Shown here in pieces: positions 15,844-24,510 of a DNA stretch of 64,000 nt (its first letter is position 1; the number at the start of each line of letters is the position of its first letter). This stretch comes from Megasphaera hominis. GTDB taxonomy: Bacteria > Bacillota > Negativicutes > Veillonellales > Megasphaeraceae. The notes under the pieces are model-generated. The model worked only from the letters and a program-made list of their open reading frames with translations, searched no databases and was not told the origin of the DNA. Both the position numbers and the translations under genes were made by a program. The stretch spans positions 1 through 64,000 of the forward strand of contig NZ_JACOGK010000013.1 in the NCBI RefSeq assembly GCF_014269395.1, in the 5' to 3' direction.

Positions 15844-16908
15844 TTAGCGGGCGGCGCTTTCCAGAATTTCCAGCTGGGCCGTACCGTCTGCGTTGGCCGT
15901 CACGCGGGCCGGAATCCCTAAAGGCAAAAACATATTATCCCGCGTATGGCCTGCAGGCAGGCCCTTGATAGCTGGCTTGCCTGAAAGTTTGGCATAGTGG
16001 GCGATGATGGCTGCAAGCTCCGGATCGTCATTGCGGTCGCCGTCACTGTCAGGGAAATTACCAAAAACAATGGCCTTGACGCGGCTCAAAAGACCGTTTT
16101 GATAGAGCTGCAGGAGATCTCTGTCAAGTTTATAGGGACTTTCGTCTGTATCTTCAAGAAAGAGAATGGCACCGTCCCCTTTTAATTCGTAGGGCGTACC
16201 GGCCAGGGACGCGAGGATAGTAATGTTGCCACCGGCCAGACGGCCTTCGGCAGTACCCGGAACCAGCGTCGTCAAGGTATCGCCTGCCGGCAGGGACACG
16301 TTTCCGGGAGGGCTTGTCCGGACCAGACCTTCTTCGAACTGATAGAGCGTATAGGCTGTCGTAGCGTGGGTCAGGGACGTGAGCATAGGACCGTGCACAG
16401 TGACTAGCTGACAGCGTTCTCCTAAGACGGTGTGCAAGGCCGTGATATCACTGTAGCCGATAAAGAGCTTAGGGTGCTTAGCAATCGTGTCGTAATCGAG
16501 CAAACCTAAAAGCCGGGCTGAGCCATAGCCACCACGTAGGCAGAGAATTGCTTTAACTGAATCGTCAGCAAAAAAATCGTTCATATCTTTAGCACGGACC
16601 GCGTCGGTACCGGCGAGATATGTTCCTTCAGCCGTCGCAGATGCACCTAGCTTGACGTGGTAGCCCATCGCTTCCAGAAGTGCGACTTCGGCAGGCAGTT
16701 CGTCGTTGAGCGCATGCGAAGCCGGGGCAATGACGCCAATCGTATCGCCTGGCTGTAAGGCAGGGCCGCGCTGGCGCCGCCCGGTGAACGCAGCGTAATG
16801 CCAGGATAAGGCCGGCATTACCTGTGGTATGACGTACCAGCACGTGCCTGCCAGCAATAGGGCACAGAGTAAGCCTAAAAATAGGCGATGATGTTTTTTT
16901 TGATACAT
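15844..16908 (-). CDS. S66-family LD-carboxypeptidase, membrane-anchored
   Basis: This 354-residue protein has an N-terminal membrane segment (residues 8-28), so it acts outside the cytoplasmic membrane. The body is an S66 serine peptidase (LdcA/MccF type): the nucleophilic Ser is in GYSDITAL, preceded by CLRGGYGSARLL, with the acid in LEDTDE and the His in GLPAGHTRDN. It probably trims L,D bonds of muropeptides during peptidoglycan recycling. Most LdcA proteins are cytoplasmic, so the anchor is less usual. It converges with folE. Confidence 0.85.
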   Translation of the reverse strand: MYQKKHHRLFLGLLCALLLAGTCWYVIPQVMPALSWHYAAFTGRRQRGPALQPGDTIGVIAPASHALNDELPAEVALLEAMGYHVKLGASATAEGTYLAGTDAVRAKDMNDFFADDSVKAILCLRGGYGSARLLGLLDYDTIAKHPKLFIGYSDITALHTVLGERCQLVTVHGPMLTSLTHATTAYTLYQFEEGLVRTSPPGNVSLPAGDTLTTLVPGTAEGRLAGGNITILASLAGTPYELKGDGAILFLEDTDESPYKLDRDLLQLYQNGLLSRVKAIVFGNFPDSDGDRNDDPELAAIIAHYAKLSGKPAIKGLPAGHTRDNMFLPLGIPARVTANADGTAQLEILESAAR

Positions 16909-16953
16909 GACCAGAACCTCACAATCTTGACTCTATGCCAGTATAACACAAAT

Positions 16954-16987
16954 ACCGGGAAAGAAGAAAAGCTTCTTCTTTCCCGGT
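16954..16987 (-). terminator. Hairpin terminator after the tetR gene
   Basis: A perfect 15-bp stem (ACCGGGAAAGAAGAA and its complement) with an AAGC loop lies 14 bp after the TetR stop codon. The T-tail on the minus strand is short. Confidence 0.65.
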
Positions 16988-17000
16988 AACGGTGACATGT

Positions 17001-17633
17001 TTATTTTTCAACGATTCCTTTGACAGTCCCCATGACAGCCGTAACGGCCATGTCAGGTAAAGAAGGGGCCTGCGGATTCATGCACCAAAGGACTTCGACG
17101 CCGATCAAGGAGGAGAGAAGCAAGAGGATCATTGCGTCTTCCGACCGGTCCTGGCCGATGATGCCTTCATCCTTGCCGGACTGTAATATCTTTCGTAAGC
17201 ACTTGATGAGGCGGCGGTCATTCCCGTAGAAATTAAATTCACGATAGGAAAAATAATTGGAGATAATTGCTTTAATGATCCCCTTACCGCGTTTTTCATA
17301 TTGAATATATGAGAGGCGGATAAATTCTTCCATCATGATCAGAAATGGCTGGCCCTTAATTCGGGTATATACCTTCTCATAAATATCATCGGACTGCTGA
17401 AACGTGTAGAGAATCAGGGCATCCTTTGTTTCAAAATAGTTGTAGAAGCTGCCCTTCGCTACGTTAGCGGCTGTCGTAATATCCTCAATGGTTACATTTT
17501 CAAACCCTTTTTCATTGATGATTTTTACGGCTGTATCGTAGATGCGGTTTTTGGTTTGGATAGCCTGGAGCTGCCTTCGCGTCAGGGGCTTGACGGGAGA
17601 ACTTTCTGGCGGTAAGGCGTGTCTTGGTGGCAT
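17001..17633 (-). CDS. TetR-family transcriptional regulator
   Basis: This 210-residue regulator has a TetR DNA-binding domain at residues about 27-75 (TVEDI-like TIEDITTAANVAKGSFYNYFETKDAL) and a helical ligand-binding domain after it. I chose the ATG at 17633, preceded on the minus strand by AAAGGGGA; an upstream ATG at 17663 overlaps that ribosome site. A 10-bp inverted repeat upstream (17669-17738) may be its operator. Its target could be itself or the neighbouring transporter and dehydrogenase genes. The ligand is unknown. Confidence 0.88.
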   Translation of the reverse strand: MPPRHALPPESSPVKPLTRRQLQAIQTKNRIYDTAVKIINEKGFENVTIEDITTAANVAKGSFYNYFETKDALILYTFQQSDDIYEKVYTRIKGQPFLIMMEEFIRLSYIQYEKRGKGIIKAIISNYFSYREFNFYGNDRRLIKCLRKILQSGKDEGIIGQDRSEDAMILLLLSSLIGVEVLWCMNPQAPSLPDMAVTAVMGTVKGIVEK

Positions 17634-17668
17634 AATTATCTCCCCTTTGAAAGAGAAACGCACTGCAT

Positions 17669-17738
17669 AGGAATGGAAAACAATTCTTAATGGCTTACAG
17701 TATACGGTATTTCCTGAAAAATGTAAAGTTCCATTCCT
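17669..17738. promoter_or_regulatory. Widely spaced inverted repeats upstream of tetR
   Basis: AGGAATGGAA (17669-17678) and its exact complement TTCCATTCCT (17729-17738) are 50 bp apart, flanking the likely tetR promoter region. Two regulator dimers or a loop could bind here. This is inference only. Confidence 0.35.
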
Positions 17739-17759
17739 TATTGATATGATTGGATGTGT

Positions 17760-17799
17760 AATAAAAGCCCTGTAGCAAAATCCATACAGGGCTTTTATT
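17760..17799 (-). terminator. Terminator after the ykvI-type gene
   Basis: AATAAAAGCCCTGTA (17760-17774) pairs with TACAGGGCTTTTATT (17785-17799). Read on the minus strand it ends in TTTTATT, about 57 bp after the transporter stop codon. Confidence 0.75.
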
Positions 17800-17855
17800 A
17801 GAGCATGGTAAGACAGTCTGTTTACTTATAAAAAGATGCTACTCATAAGAACGTC

Positions 17856-19022
17856 TTAATGGGACGCCGTATTATGTGTGGCTTCTATCGTTTTGTCAGT
17901 ACTTTCTTCGGAAATGCCCTGACGTTCTTCATGACGCACGCGGATAAACTTAATAATCATCAAGACAGCCAGAAGATCACCGGAAAAGCCGAGGATCGAG
18001 TAGACAATATTGACGATGACACTGAAGGGAATAAACGTACCGCCAATGGCACCAAAGGCAGCCGTACCGAAAATAATGGCATACGATTTTTTACTTCCTT
18101 CTACAGCAAAACGGTCAGAAAGGAGGAAGAGCATGCCTGTAGCCGTAGTAAAAATCCCGAGGATGATAACGATCGAATACGGGAAGGCTAACATGGGCAG
18201 TGTGTGCTGAATGGCTGCCAGCATAGGAATCTGTGTGCCGGCAACGGCGTCGAGATTGATCATCAGGGCGACGGCAACGGCCATAGCAGCGCTAAAGAGG
18301 AAAATAGCGGAGCAGAAGGCGGCGACGCCAGCCTGTTTCGTGTTGCTTAATAATTTACCCATAGACGTAACCCACGGCAATGCCAGCGTCAAAATGCCAG
18401 AGTAGAATAACCCTGCCATAATCGGGTTGGTTTCGCCAAAGAAACTAGGCTGCAGGATAATTCCTTCTTCTACGTAGGTCTGTGTATTGGCCGCAGCAGC
18501 TATAGGCGACTGGTCGGCTGTGACGATCATGTATAAGCCACAGAAAATCGTAAAGGACATGATGACGATACCGATGGAACCCAAGACATCAACGAGCTTG
18601 CGCAGGCCCAGGCAGGCTACAGCCGAGCAGATAACTGCCATGAAAAGAGTACCTACGTATTCCGGTGTACCAAAATATTGGTTCAACGTAGCCCCGCTGC
18701 CGGTAATCATGACGAGAACGAAGGCGACCAAGGTAATATATACGTAATAATCAAAAAGACGGCCCAGATGCTTGCCGCAGAAATAGTAGTAATACTGGTT
18801 AGGCTTCTTAAAGGTTTTTAGGAACCCTGTGCGGTACATGATGAAGTTGGTGATCATCGTAAAAATAATGGCAATGGCGAAAACCAGGAAGGGCGTATAG
18901 CCGCCCCAGGAAACGAAAAACTGTGTGATTTCATTGCCTGTGGCAAAGCCGGAGCCAATATGATAGGCTGTATAAGCGCCAGCCAGTTTAATGGCTGTGC
19001 CGTAACCGACGTTTTTACTCAT
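17856..19022 (-). CDS. YkvI-family membrane transporter
   Basis: This 388-residue protein has about ten transmembrane helices and the YkvI/APC-superfamily start AYTAYHIGSGFATGNEITQFF, the broken first helix that usually binds sodium and substrate. The hydrophilic C-terminal tail (from RVRHEERQ) is cytoplasmic. Substrates of this family are not established; amino-acid-like compounds are likely by fold. GAGGAG precedes the ATG. The upstream gene on the same strand encodes an opine-type dehydrogenase, so the transporter may carry its substrate or product, although a terminator lies between them. Confidence 0.82.
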   Translation of the reverse strand: MSKNVGYGTAIKLAGAYTAYHIGSGFATGNEITQFFVSWGGYTPFLVFAIAIIFTMITNFIMYRTGFLKTFKKPNQYYYYFCGKHLGRLFDYYVYITLVAFVLVMITGSGATLNQYFGTPEYVGTLFMAVICSAVACLGLRKLVDVLGSIGIVIMSFTIFCGLYMIVTADQSPIAAAANTQTYVEEGIILQPSFFGETNPIMAGLFYSGILTLALPWVTSMGKLLSNTKQAGVAAFCSAIFLFSAAMAVAVALMINLDAVAGTQIPMLAAIQHTLPMLAFPYSIVIILGIFTTATGMLFLLSDRFAVEGSKKSYAIIFGTAAFGAIGGTFIPFSVIVNIVYSILGFSGDLLAVLMIIKFIRVRHEERQGISEESTDKTIEATHNTASH

Positions 19023-19065
19023 AATTAGTCTCTCCTCTCAAAGAAGGTAGCTGTGAGTTGATAGA

Positions 19066-19104
19066 ATAAAACGAGCTGTATAAGGTGTATACAGCTCGTT
19101 TTAT
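19066..19104 (-). terminator. Terminator after the opine-dehydrogenase gene
   Basis: A perfect 17-bp stem (19066-19082 with 19088-19104) has an A-rich side giving TTTTAT on the minus strand. It is 20 bp after the dehydrogenase stop codon and 44 bp before the transporter start, so the two may be only partly co-transcribed. Confidence 0.75.
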
Positions 19105-19123
19105 GACTTCTGCTAATTTACGA

Positions 19124-20392
19124 TTATGCTTTCGGTGTAAACTTGCCTTCGCGCAGATAGCTTTGGAGCTGTTCGTCAGTCATATGGCCGATGTCCAGAT
19201 AATCCAAGGTGTATTTGCTCTGAGCAGCCAGATCGCGTTTCAACATGGTGCTGGCAAGAAGAATCATCGAGTCTATAATCGGCGTCGGAACATTGTATTT
19301 CTTACCTAACTGACTCATGAGGTAGCAGCCTACAGGAACGTCTTCTGTGATGTAGCGGTTTTCCAGATCGAACGGGCCATCACCGAAGAAGTTTTCATAT
19401 TTTTCATCAAACGGAACGGCGAAATCAGGTCCCATATATTCTTTGCCGTACATCGTCGTGCGGGAGAAGAAGTCTTCATAATTTACTGTGCAAAGACCGA
19501 TGTGCATGGCTTTAGACAATGCTTTTTCTTCTTCCCAGAACTGGGCCTGTACTTCGGCAATAGCCGGGCAAAGAGCGAAACCATAGAGGGAATAGTTCTT
19601 CTTTTCCTGGTCGAGGACTTTGTCGAAGTTCTGCATGGTCGAGACGCCTAATACAGTACCCGGTACGTGGATAACGGGGTTAACGTTAGAAAGGTTAATA
19701 TCGAGAACGGTATTGCCTTCTACAAACCCGTGATGGAATTCTTCGCCCTTTTGGGAAATGGTGACTTCCCCTTCTGCATCGATAATAGCGCCAAAGGCCG
19801 GAATATAATAGGCAGAAGCCATAAAGGCTTCGTTATCGGTCATTGGCAGTGCGCAGCCCCGAATCGTCGTAATGCGGTCTTCAACCTTGCATTCGTTGGT
19901 TACGACGCCACCGCGTTTTACGACGCGGATACCGTATGGTGCAGTATACCAGGCGCCGACGATAACTTTCTTCGTGCAGTTCATTTCACGCATCAGTTTG
20001 CGAAGAACAAGGCTGCCGCAGTTATCCGGCAGAATATGGATGACCTGGCCATCTTCGAGAAGCGGAACGAGTTCCCGGAAGATCGTTTCATGGGCAATGG
20101 CAACGGCTGCGACGATGATGATGCCGGCGCCTTTAACGGCTTTAGCCATATCGTCTGTTGCCAGGGCTAATTTGACGGTCCCTTTGCGCTGGTAACCAAA
20201 ATAACTGAACTGGTTGCCGCTCAAGGTAATCCCCGTTTTTTCAATATTGGTGAAGTTTCTCTTGGCAAATGCCGGCTGATCCCAAATGCGGACTTCTTTG
20301 CCTGCAAGTGCACAATCGGCTGCCATAGTTTTACCAACGGCGCCACCACCCAAAACTGCAATCGGTTTGTCTTTCAAATAACTCATGTCCAT
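19124..20392 (-). CDS. NAD(P)-dependent octopine/nopaline-type dehydrogenase
   Basis: This 422-residue protein has an N-terminal Rossmann domain (IAVLGGGAVGKTMAADCALAG, near residues 10-30) and an all-helical C-terminal opine-dehydrogenase domain. In that domain SNVNPVIHVPGTVLG matches the conserved N-P-x-x-H motif. Opine dehydrogenases condense an alpha-keto acid with an amino acid, or the reverse. The substrates here are not known. GAGGAGG (20401-20407) sets the ATG at 20392; an upstream ATG at 20416 lacks such a site. The YkvI transporter gene follows downstream. Confidence 0.82.
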   Translation of the reverse strand: MDMSYLKDKPIAVLGGGAVGKTMAADCALAGKEVRIWDQPAFAKRNFTNIEKTGITLSGNQFSYFGYQRKGTVKLALATDDMAKAVKGAGIIIVAAVAIAHETIFRELVPLLEDGQVIHILPDNCGSLVLRKLMREMNCTKKVIVGAWYTAPYGIRVVKRGGVVTNECKVEDRITTIRGCALPMTDNEAFMASAYYIPAFGAIIDAEGEVTISQKGEEFHHGFVEGNTVLDINLSNVNPVIHVPGTVLGVSTMQNFDKVLDQEKKNYSLYGFALCPAIAEVQAQFWEEEKALSKAMHIGLCTVNYEDFFSRTTMYGKEYMGPDFAVPFDEKYENFFGDGPFDLENRYITEDVPVGCYLMSQLGKKYNVPTPIIDSMILLASTMLKRDLAAQSKYTLDYLDIGHMTDEQLQSYLREGKFTPKA

Positions 20393-20730
20393 ACGAATAA
20401 CCTCCTCTAAATACATATATTATTTACATTTAGGCTCTGCCTAAATAAATTGACTTTAATTCACTGACTTACGGTCATTTATCTTGACTAAAGTATCTCA
20501 TGTTTCTTTTATCATGTCAATAGGTTGTTTTTATTATTCGAAAAAATCATTAAAATAATCATTTGATATGAAAAAATGTAATAAAAATACCAGGGACTTT
20601 CGCCTGGAGGCTGTCCCTGGTATTTAAAATAGCTATTACGTAGGATGAGATTGCAAAAATCTTGCCTAAAATATAACAAATATGCTACAATAATACGCGC
20701 CGATTTCCGTCTAGTACAGGAAAATCGGCA
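20393..20730. other. Intergenic region between tex and the dehydrogenase
   Basis: It contains the promoter of the minus-strand dehydrogenase gene (AT-rich, not pinned down), the tex terminator at 20585-20625, and a short hairpin near 20700-20727 (GCCGATTT with AAATCGGC-like arms). I see no gene. Confidence 0.6.
20585..20625 (-). terminator. Terminator downstream of tex
   Basis: AAATACCAGGGAC (20585-20597) pairs with GTCCCTGGTATTT (20613-20625). The A-run at its left reads TTTTT on the minus strand. It lies about 105 bp beyond the tex stop codon. Confidence 0.75.
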
Positions 20731-22905
20731 TTACCTTTTATGTTGTTGTACCCGTTTCATAGAGAGGGCAATGCGTTTACGTGGCGCATCGACAGAAAGA
20801 ATGACGCACGTGACGATGTCACCGACGTGGACAATGTCCATGGGATGGTGAAAAGGATGTGTACTGAGTTCTGAACGATGGACGAGGCCGGGGATCTTGA
20901 GGCCGAAGTCGACGAAAGCACCGAAATCGACGACGTTTTGGACGGTCCCCTGGACGAGAGCGCCAGCTTGCAGTTCATCCAGCGAAACGACGTGCTGGCG
21001 TGTCAATGGCTGGGGAAATTCACTGCGGGCATCGCGGCCGGTCTTACGCAGCTCTTCCAGAATATCGCGGATGGACTGTTCGCTCGTACCTAGTTCGGCA
21101 GCTAAGCCCGGGGCGGCATTCATTTGCAGCCTGTTTTGCAGTTCCTGCAATAACTGGGGATCCCGGATGTCGTCTTCACAGTAGCCGTAGTGCTCGATAA
21201 TCTGACCGGCTAATTCATACGACTCGGGGTGAACCGACGTGTTATCTAACGGTTCCGTACCGCCGGCAATGCGCAGGAAGCCCGCACATTGTGTAAACGT
21301 AGCCGGTCCCAGCCGATTGACTGCTAAGAGCTCTTGCCGGTTTTTAAAGGGGCCTTTTTCTCTACGGTAGGCGACAATATTACCGGCCGTTGCTGCAGTA
21401 AGCCCTGAAATATGCTGTAAAAGGGCGGCAGATGCCGTATTCAGATCCACTCCGACGTAATTGACTACCGATTCAAAAACGGCGTCCAGAGCGGCATTTA
21501 GCGCTTTCTGATTGACATCGTGCTGATACTGGCCGACGCCAATGGATTGGGGATCGATTTTAACGGCTTCTGCCAGAGGATCCTGAATGCGCCGGGCAAT
21601 CGACACAGCACCGCGGATGGTAACGTCCAGATCGGGCATTTCTTCGCGGGCCAGATCGGAAGCAGAATAGACGGAAGCACCGGCTTCATTGGCTATGATA
21701 TAGCGGCAGCGCAGTTTTTGGTCGGCAATCAGCTGGGAAATAACCTGTTCCGTTTCATAGGAAGCCGTGCCATTGCCGATGGAAATAAGTGTAACGCCGT
21801 GCTTGCGGATCATAGCAGTCAGGGCCGCTGTGCCTTCCTTTTTCTGCTTTTCCGAGCCCGTCAGGTAATACGCGCCATAGTCGAGTACCTTTCCCGTCGC
21901 ATCGATGACGGCGGCCTTGCAGCCTGTACGGAAGCCCGGATCCAGGCCGAGAATGGTCTGTCCGGCAAAGGGTGGCTGTAAGAGCAGGCTGCGCAGGTTG
22001 CCTGCAAAGACGCGGATAGCCTGGCGTTCTGCCTTTTCTGTCAGGGCATTGCGCACTTCCCGTTCAATTTGCGGACCCATAAGGCGCTTGTAGCTGTCTG
22101 CAGCTGCGTCTGCCAGAATTTGGCTGTACGGAGAGGTGCCGTGTATGATCAGCTCCTGCAGCCGTTTGATATAAGCCTCTGCCGGCACCTGGAGAGAGAC
22201 TTTAAGGATCTTCTGGGCTTCGCCGCGGTTAATCGCTAAAATACGGTGACTGGGCAGGGTACGTACATGTTCGCTGAACTCCTTATACGAGAGAAAGGGG
22301 CCGGCTTTCGCTTCTTCCACTTGCAGCGCGCACAGAATCCTGCCGTCCTGGCGGAAGGACTGACGCAGGTAACGGCGGAAGGGGGCCAGCTCGGAGCAGC
22401 GTTCGGCAATAATGTTGGCTGCCCCTTGAATGGCATCCTCTGTCGTGGGCACTGCCGGGGACACATAAGGCCGGGCTGCTTCTTCCGGTGCCGGTGCCTG
22501 GGGATCCTGTTTCCAGAATAAATCAGCTAAGGGTTCCAAGCCGGCAGCACGGGCAACGGAGGCTTTCGTCCGTTTTTTAGGACGATAGGGCAGATAAATA
22601 TCCTCGACATCCTGCAGCTGGCGGGCTGCCAGCAGCTGTTGGCGCAAGGTATTACTCCAAAGGCCTTGGTCCATCAGGGATTGGCGGATCGTTTCTTTAC
22701 GGGCTTCCAGAGCCTGTTCGTATTCGTACTGGGCTTGTATATTACGCAGCTGTACTTCATCCAGCACGCCTGTGGCTTCTTTGCGGTAGCGGGCAATGAA
22801 GGGAACCGTGTTACCGTCGGCAAATAAGCGTAGGGCGGCTGCTACCTGGTTTGGCCGGATATGCTGGTCTGTGGCAATTTGTTGAATAATCTTATCTTCA
22901 CTCAT
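20731..22905 (-). CDS. tex: Tex-family RNA-binding transcription accessory protein
   Basis: The 724-residue protein matches Tex along its full length. The N-terminal helical part includes FIARYRKEATG. The YqgF-like central domain has ILGLDPGFRTGCK. A helix-hairpin-helix region (VDLNTASAALLQHISGL and LLAVNRLGPATF) follows, and the S1 RNA-binding domain is near the C-terminus (GALVQGTVQNVVDFGAFVDFG). Tex binds nucleic acids and affects transcription termination and RNA turnover. It is monocistronic, with an AGGAG-type site before the ATG. Confidence 0.96.
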   Translation of the reverse strand: MSEDKIIQQIATDQHIRPNQVAAALRLFADGNTVPFIARYRKEATGVLDEVQLRNIQAQYEYEQALEARKETIRQSLMDQGLWSNTLRQQLLAARQLQDVEDIYLPYRPKKRTKASVARAAGLEPLADLFWKQDPQAPAPEEAARPYVSPAVPTTEDAIQGAANIIAERCSELAPFRRYLRQSFRQDGRILCALQVEEAKAGPFLSYKEFSEHVRTLPSHRILAINRGEAQKILKVSLQVPAEAYIKRLQELIIHGTSPYSQILADAAADSYKRLMGPQIEREVRNALTEKAERQAIRVFAGNLRSLLLQPPFAGQTILGLDPGFRTGCKAAVIDATGKVLDYGAYYLTGSEKQKKEGTAALTAMIRKHGVTLISIGNGTASYETEQVISQLIADQKLRCRYIIANEAGASVYSASDLAREEMPDLDVTIRGAVSIARRIQDPLAEAVKIDPQSIGVGQYQHDVNQKALNAALDAVFESVVNYVGVDLNTASAALLQHISGLTAATAGNIVAYRREKGPFKNRQELLAVNRLGPATFTQCAGFLRIAGGTEPLDNTSVHPESYELAGQIIEHYGYCEDDIRDPQLLQELQNRLQMNAAPGLAAELGTSEQSIRDILEELRKTGRDARSEFPQPLTRQHVVSLDELQAGALVQGTVQNVVDFGAFVDFGLKIPGLVHRSELSTHPFHHPMDIVHVGDIVTCVILSVDAPRKRIALSMKRVQQHKR

Positions 22906-23051
22906 GGGGAGCTCCTTTCTGCATGTATTAATATTATGCTGGTAAACGGAGTTCTCGTCAACTTTTTGTTTTTTTTGCTTGAAGAATCTCTAACGGAGTA
23001 TCGTTTTTAAAAAAAAATTACTATTTCTAGCGTAATATAACAATTCTCATA

Positions 23052-23080
23052 TTGCCATATAAATCAATAACATGTAAAAT
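23052..23080 (+). promoter_or_regulatory. Promoter of perR
   Basis: TTGCCA (23052-23057) and TAAAAT (23075-23080) are 17 bp apart, about 90 bp upstream of the gene. Confidence 0.6.
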
Positions 23081-23116
23081 ATAGGTGAGGTTGGAAGTAA
23101 AAACAAAACTCAACAA

Positions 23117-23140
23117 ATATCTATAACAAATTGTAGATAT
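23117..23140. promoter_or_regulatory. Imperfect inverted repeat, possible PerR/Fur box
   Basis: ATATCTA and TAGATAT are symmetric around a 10-bp AT-rich centre; 9 of 12 positions in each half match. It lies between the promoter and the perR ribosome site, suiting autoregulation by a Fur-family dimer. The match to a known Per box is loose. Confidence 0.4.
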
Positions 23141-23168
23141 GAGGTAGGTAGAAAGGAGGTTGTTATTC

Positions 23169-23576
23169 ATGGATATTGCTGCAGTATTACGAGAAAATGG
23201 ATACAAGGTTACGCCGCAACGACTGGCAGTCTACGAAGTAGTAAATCAGAACACGACGCATCCCAACGCGGAGGCTATATACAAAACGTTACAGCCTAAG
23301 TACCCGTTTATAAGTTTGGCAACCGTCTATAAGACGATGGAAATATTTGCCAAAATCGGAGTAGTACAGGTACTGCAGTGCGAAGAAGACGCACATCGCT
23401 ACGACTATAATACTAAGCCGCATGCGCATATTCGTTGTACCCGCTGCAACAAGGTGATGGATGTGGACATCGACCAGGACAAGCTATCTGAAATGGCAGG
23501 TAGTCAGACCGGCTATCGTGTAGATAGCATTAGTTTGTCATTCACAGGAGTTTGTGCTGAATGCCAGAAAAAATAG
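23169..23576 (+). CDS. perR: Fur-family peroxide-responsive regulator (PerR-like)
   Basis: This 135-residue Fur-family protein has an N-terminal winged helix (TPQRLAVYEVV; ISLATVYKTMEIF) and a dimerisation domain. That domain has HRYDYNTKPHAHIRCTRC and a second CAEC, which together form the structural zinc site. The Asp in HRYD fits the regulatory site of PerR rather than Fur, but this is a family-level judgement. AAAGGAGG at 23152-23159 favours the ATG at 23169 over a TTG at 23160. The DNA-repair genes nfo, sbcD and sbcC follow after a terminator. Confidence 0.85.
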   Translation: MDIAAVLRENGYKVTPQRLAVYEVVNQNTTHPNAEAIYKTLQPKYPFISLATVYKTMEIFAKIGVVQVLQCEEDAHRYDYNTKPHAHIRCTRCNKVMDVDIDQDKLSEMAGSQTGYRVDSISLSFTGVCAECQKK

Positions 23577-23584
23577 GAAAAGCC

Positions 23585-23633
23585 AAAACAGGCTGTAACG
23601 AAGCGTTTGCGTTCGTTGCAGCCTGTTTTCCTG
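23585..23633 (+). terminator. Terminator after perR
   Basis: An 18-bp stem (23585-23602 with 23612-23629, one G-T pair) ends in TTTT. It separates perR from nfo, though read-through is possible. Confidence 0.75.
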
Positions 23634-23658
23634 TCTTCAGGAAAGAAAGGAGAATACT

Positions 23659-24492
23659 ATGCTGCACATCGGCTGTCATTTATCTGTATCCCAAGGATTT
23701 TTACATATGGGCCGGGAAGCCCTGTCCCTGGGAGCTGATACATTTCAATTTTTTACACGCAATCCCCGGGGCGGGAATGTCCGGCCTCTTGATATAGAGG
23801 ATATGCAGGCTCTCAATGCCCTTATGGAAGTACATCACTTTGCGCCGATTCTGGCGCACGCGCCGTATACGCTAAACGGTTGTTCCAAAACGGAAAAGAC
23901 GCGGGATTTTGCCCGGCGGGCCATGAAGGAAGACTTAGAGCGTCTGGAGTACCTGGATCATTGCCGCTATAACTTTCATCCCGGCAGCCATGTTGGCCAG
24001 GGAGCGGAAACCGGTATTACCCTGATTGCTGACATGCTCAACGAATGCCTCTGGCCGGAACAAAAGACGACGGTCCTCTTAGAAACCATGGCCGGCAAAG
24101 GAACCGAAGTAGGTCGGAATTTTGAAGAAATTTCTGCTATAATAGAAAAGACAACTCTTTCGGATAAGCTGGGCGTCTGCCTCGATACGTGCCACGTCTT
24201 TGACGGCGGCTATGATATTGTCGGGCAGCTCGAAGAGGTACTGCATCAGTTTGACAGCACCATCGGTCTCAGCCGTCTGAAAGCAATCCATATTAATGAC
24301 AGCAAAAATAGCCTGGGCAGCCATAAGGACCGCCATGAAAAAATAGGCCAGGGCCAGATTGGCATAGAGGCCTTTACTGCGATCATCAATCATCCGGCAC
24401 TGCGGGATTTGCCTTTCTATTTGGAAACGCCGAATGATCTGGCCGGCTATGCTGCGGAAATAGCCATGCTGCGCCGCTTGCAGCAGGCCTAA
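23659..24492 (+). CDS. nfo: Endonuclease IV (AP endonuclease)
   Basis: This 277-residue enzyme cuts DNA at abasic sites and removes damaged 3' ends during base-excision repair, using three zinc ions. It spans the whole family length, with motifs LAHAPYTLN, NFHPGSHVG, LLETMAGKGTEVG, CLDTCHVFDGGYD and HINDSKNSLGSHKDRHEKIGQG holding the metal-binding His, Asp and Glu residues. Its site is GAAAGGAG. It lies 18 bp before sbcD, so nfo-sbcD-sbcC is likely one DNA-repair operon, next to perR. Confidence 0.95.
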   Translation: MLHIGCHLSVSQGFLHMGREALSLGADTFQFFTRNPRGGNVRPLDIEDMQALNALMEVHHFAPILAHAPYTLNGCSKTEKTRDFARRAMKEDLERLEYLDHCRYNFHPGSHVGQGAETGITLIADMLNECLWPEQKTTVLLETMAGKGTEVGRNFEEISAIIEKTTLSDKLGVCLDTCHVFDGGYDIVGQLEEVLHQFDSTIGLSRLKAIHINDSKNSLGSHKDRHEKIGQGQIGIEAFTAIINHPALRDLPFYLETPNDLAGYAAEIAMLRRLQQA

Positions 24493-24510
24493 GACAGAAG
24501 AGGTGACGGT

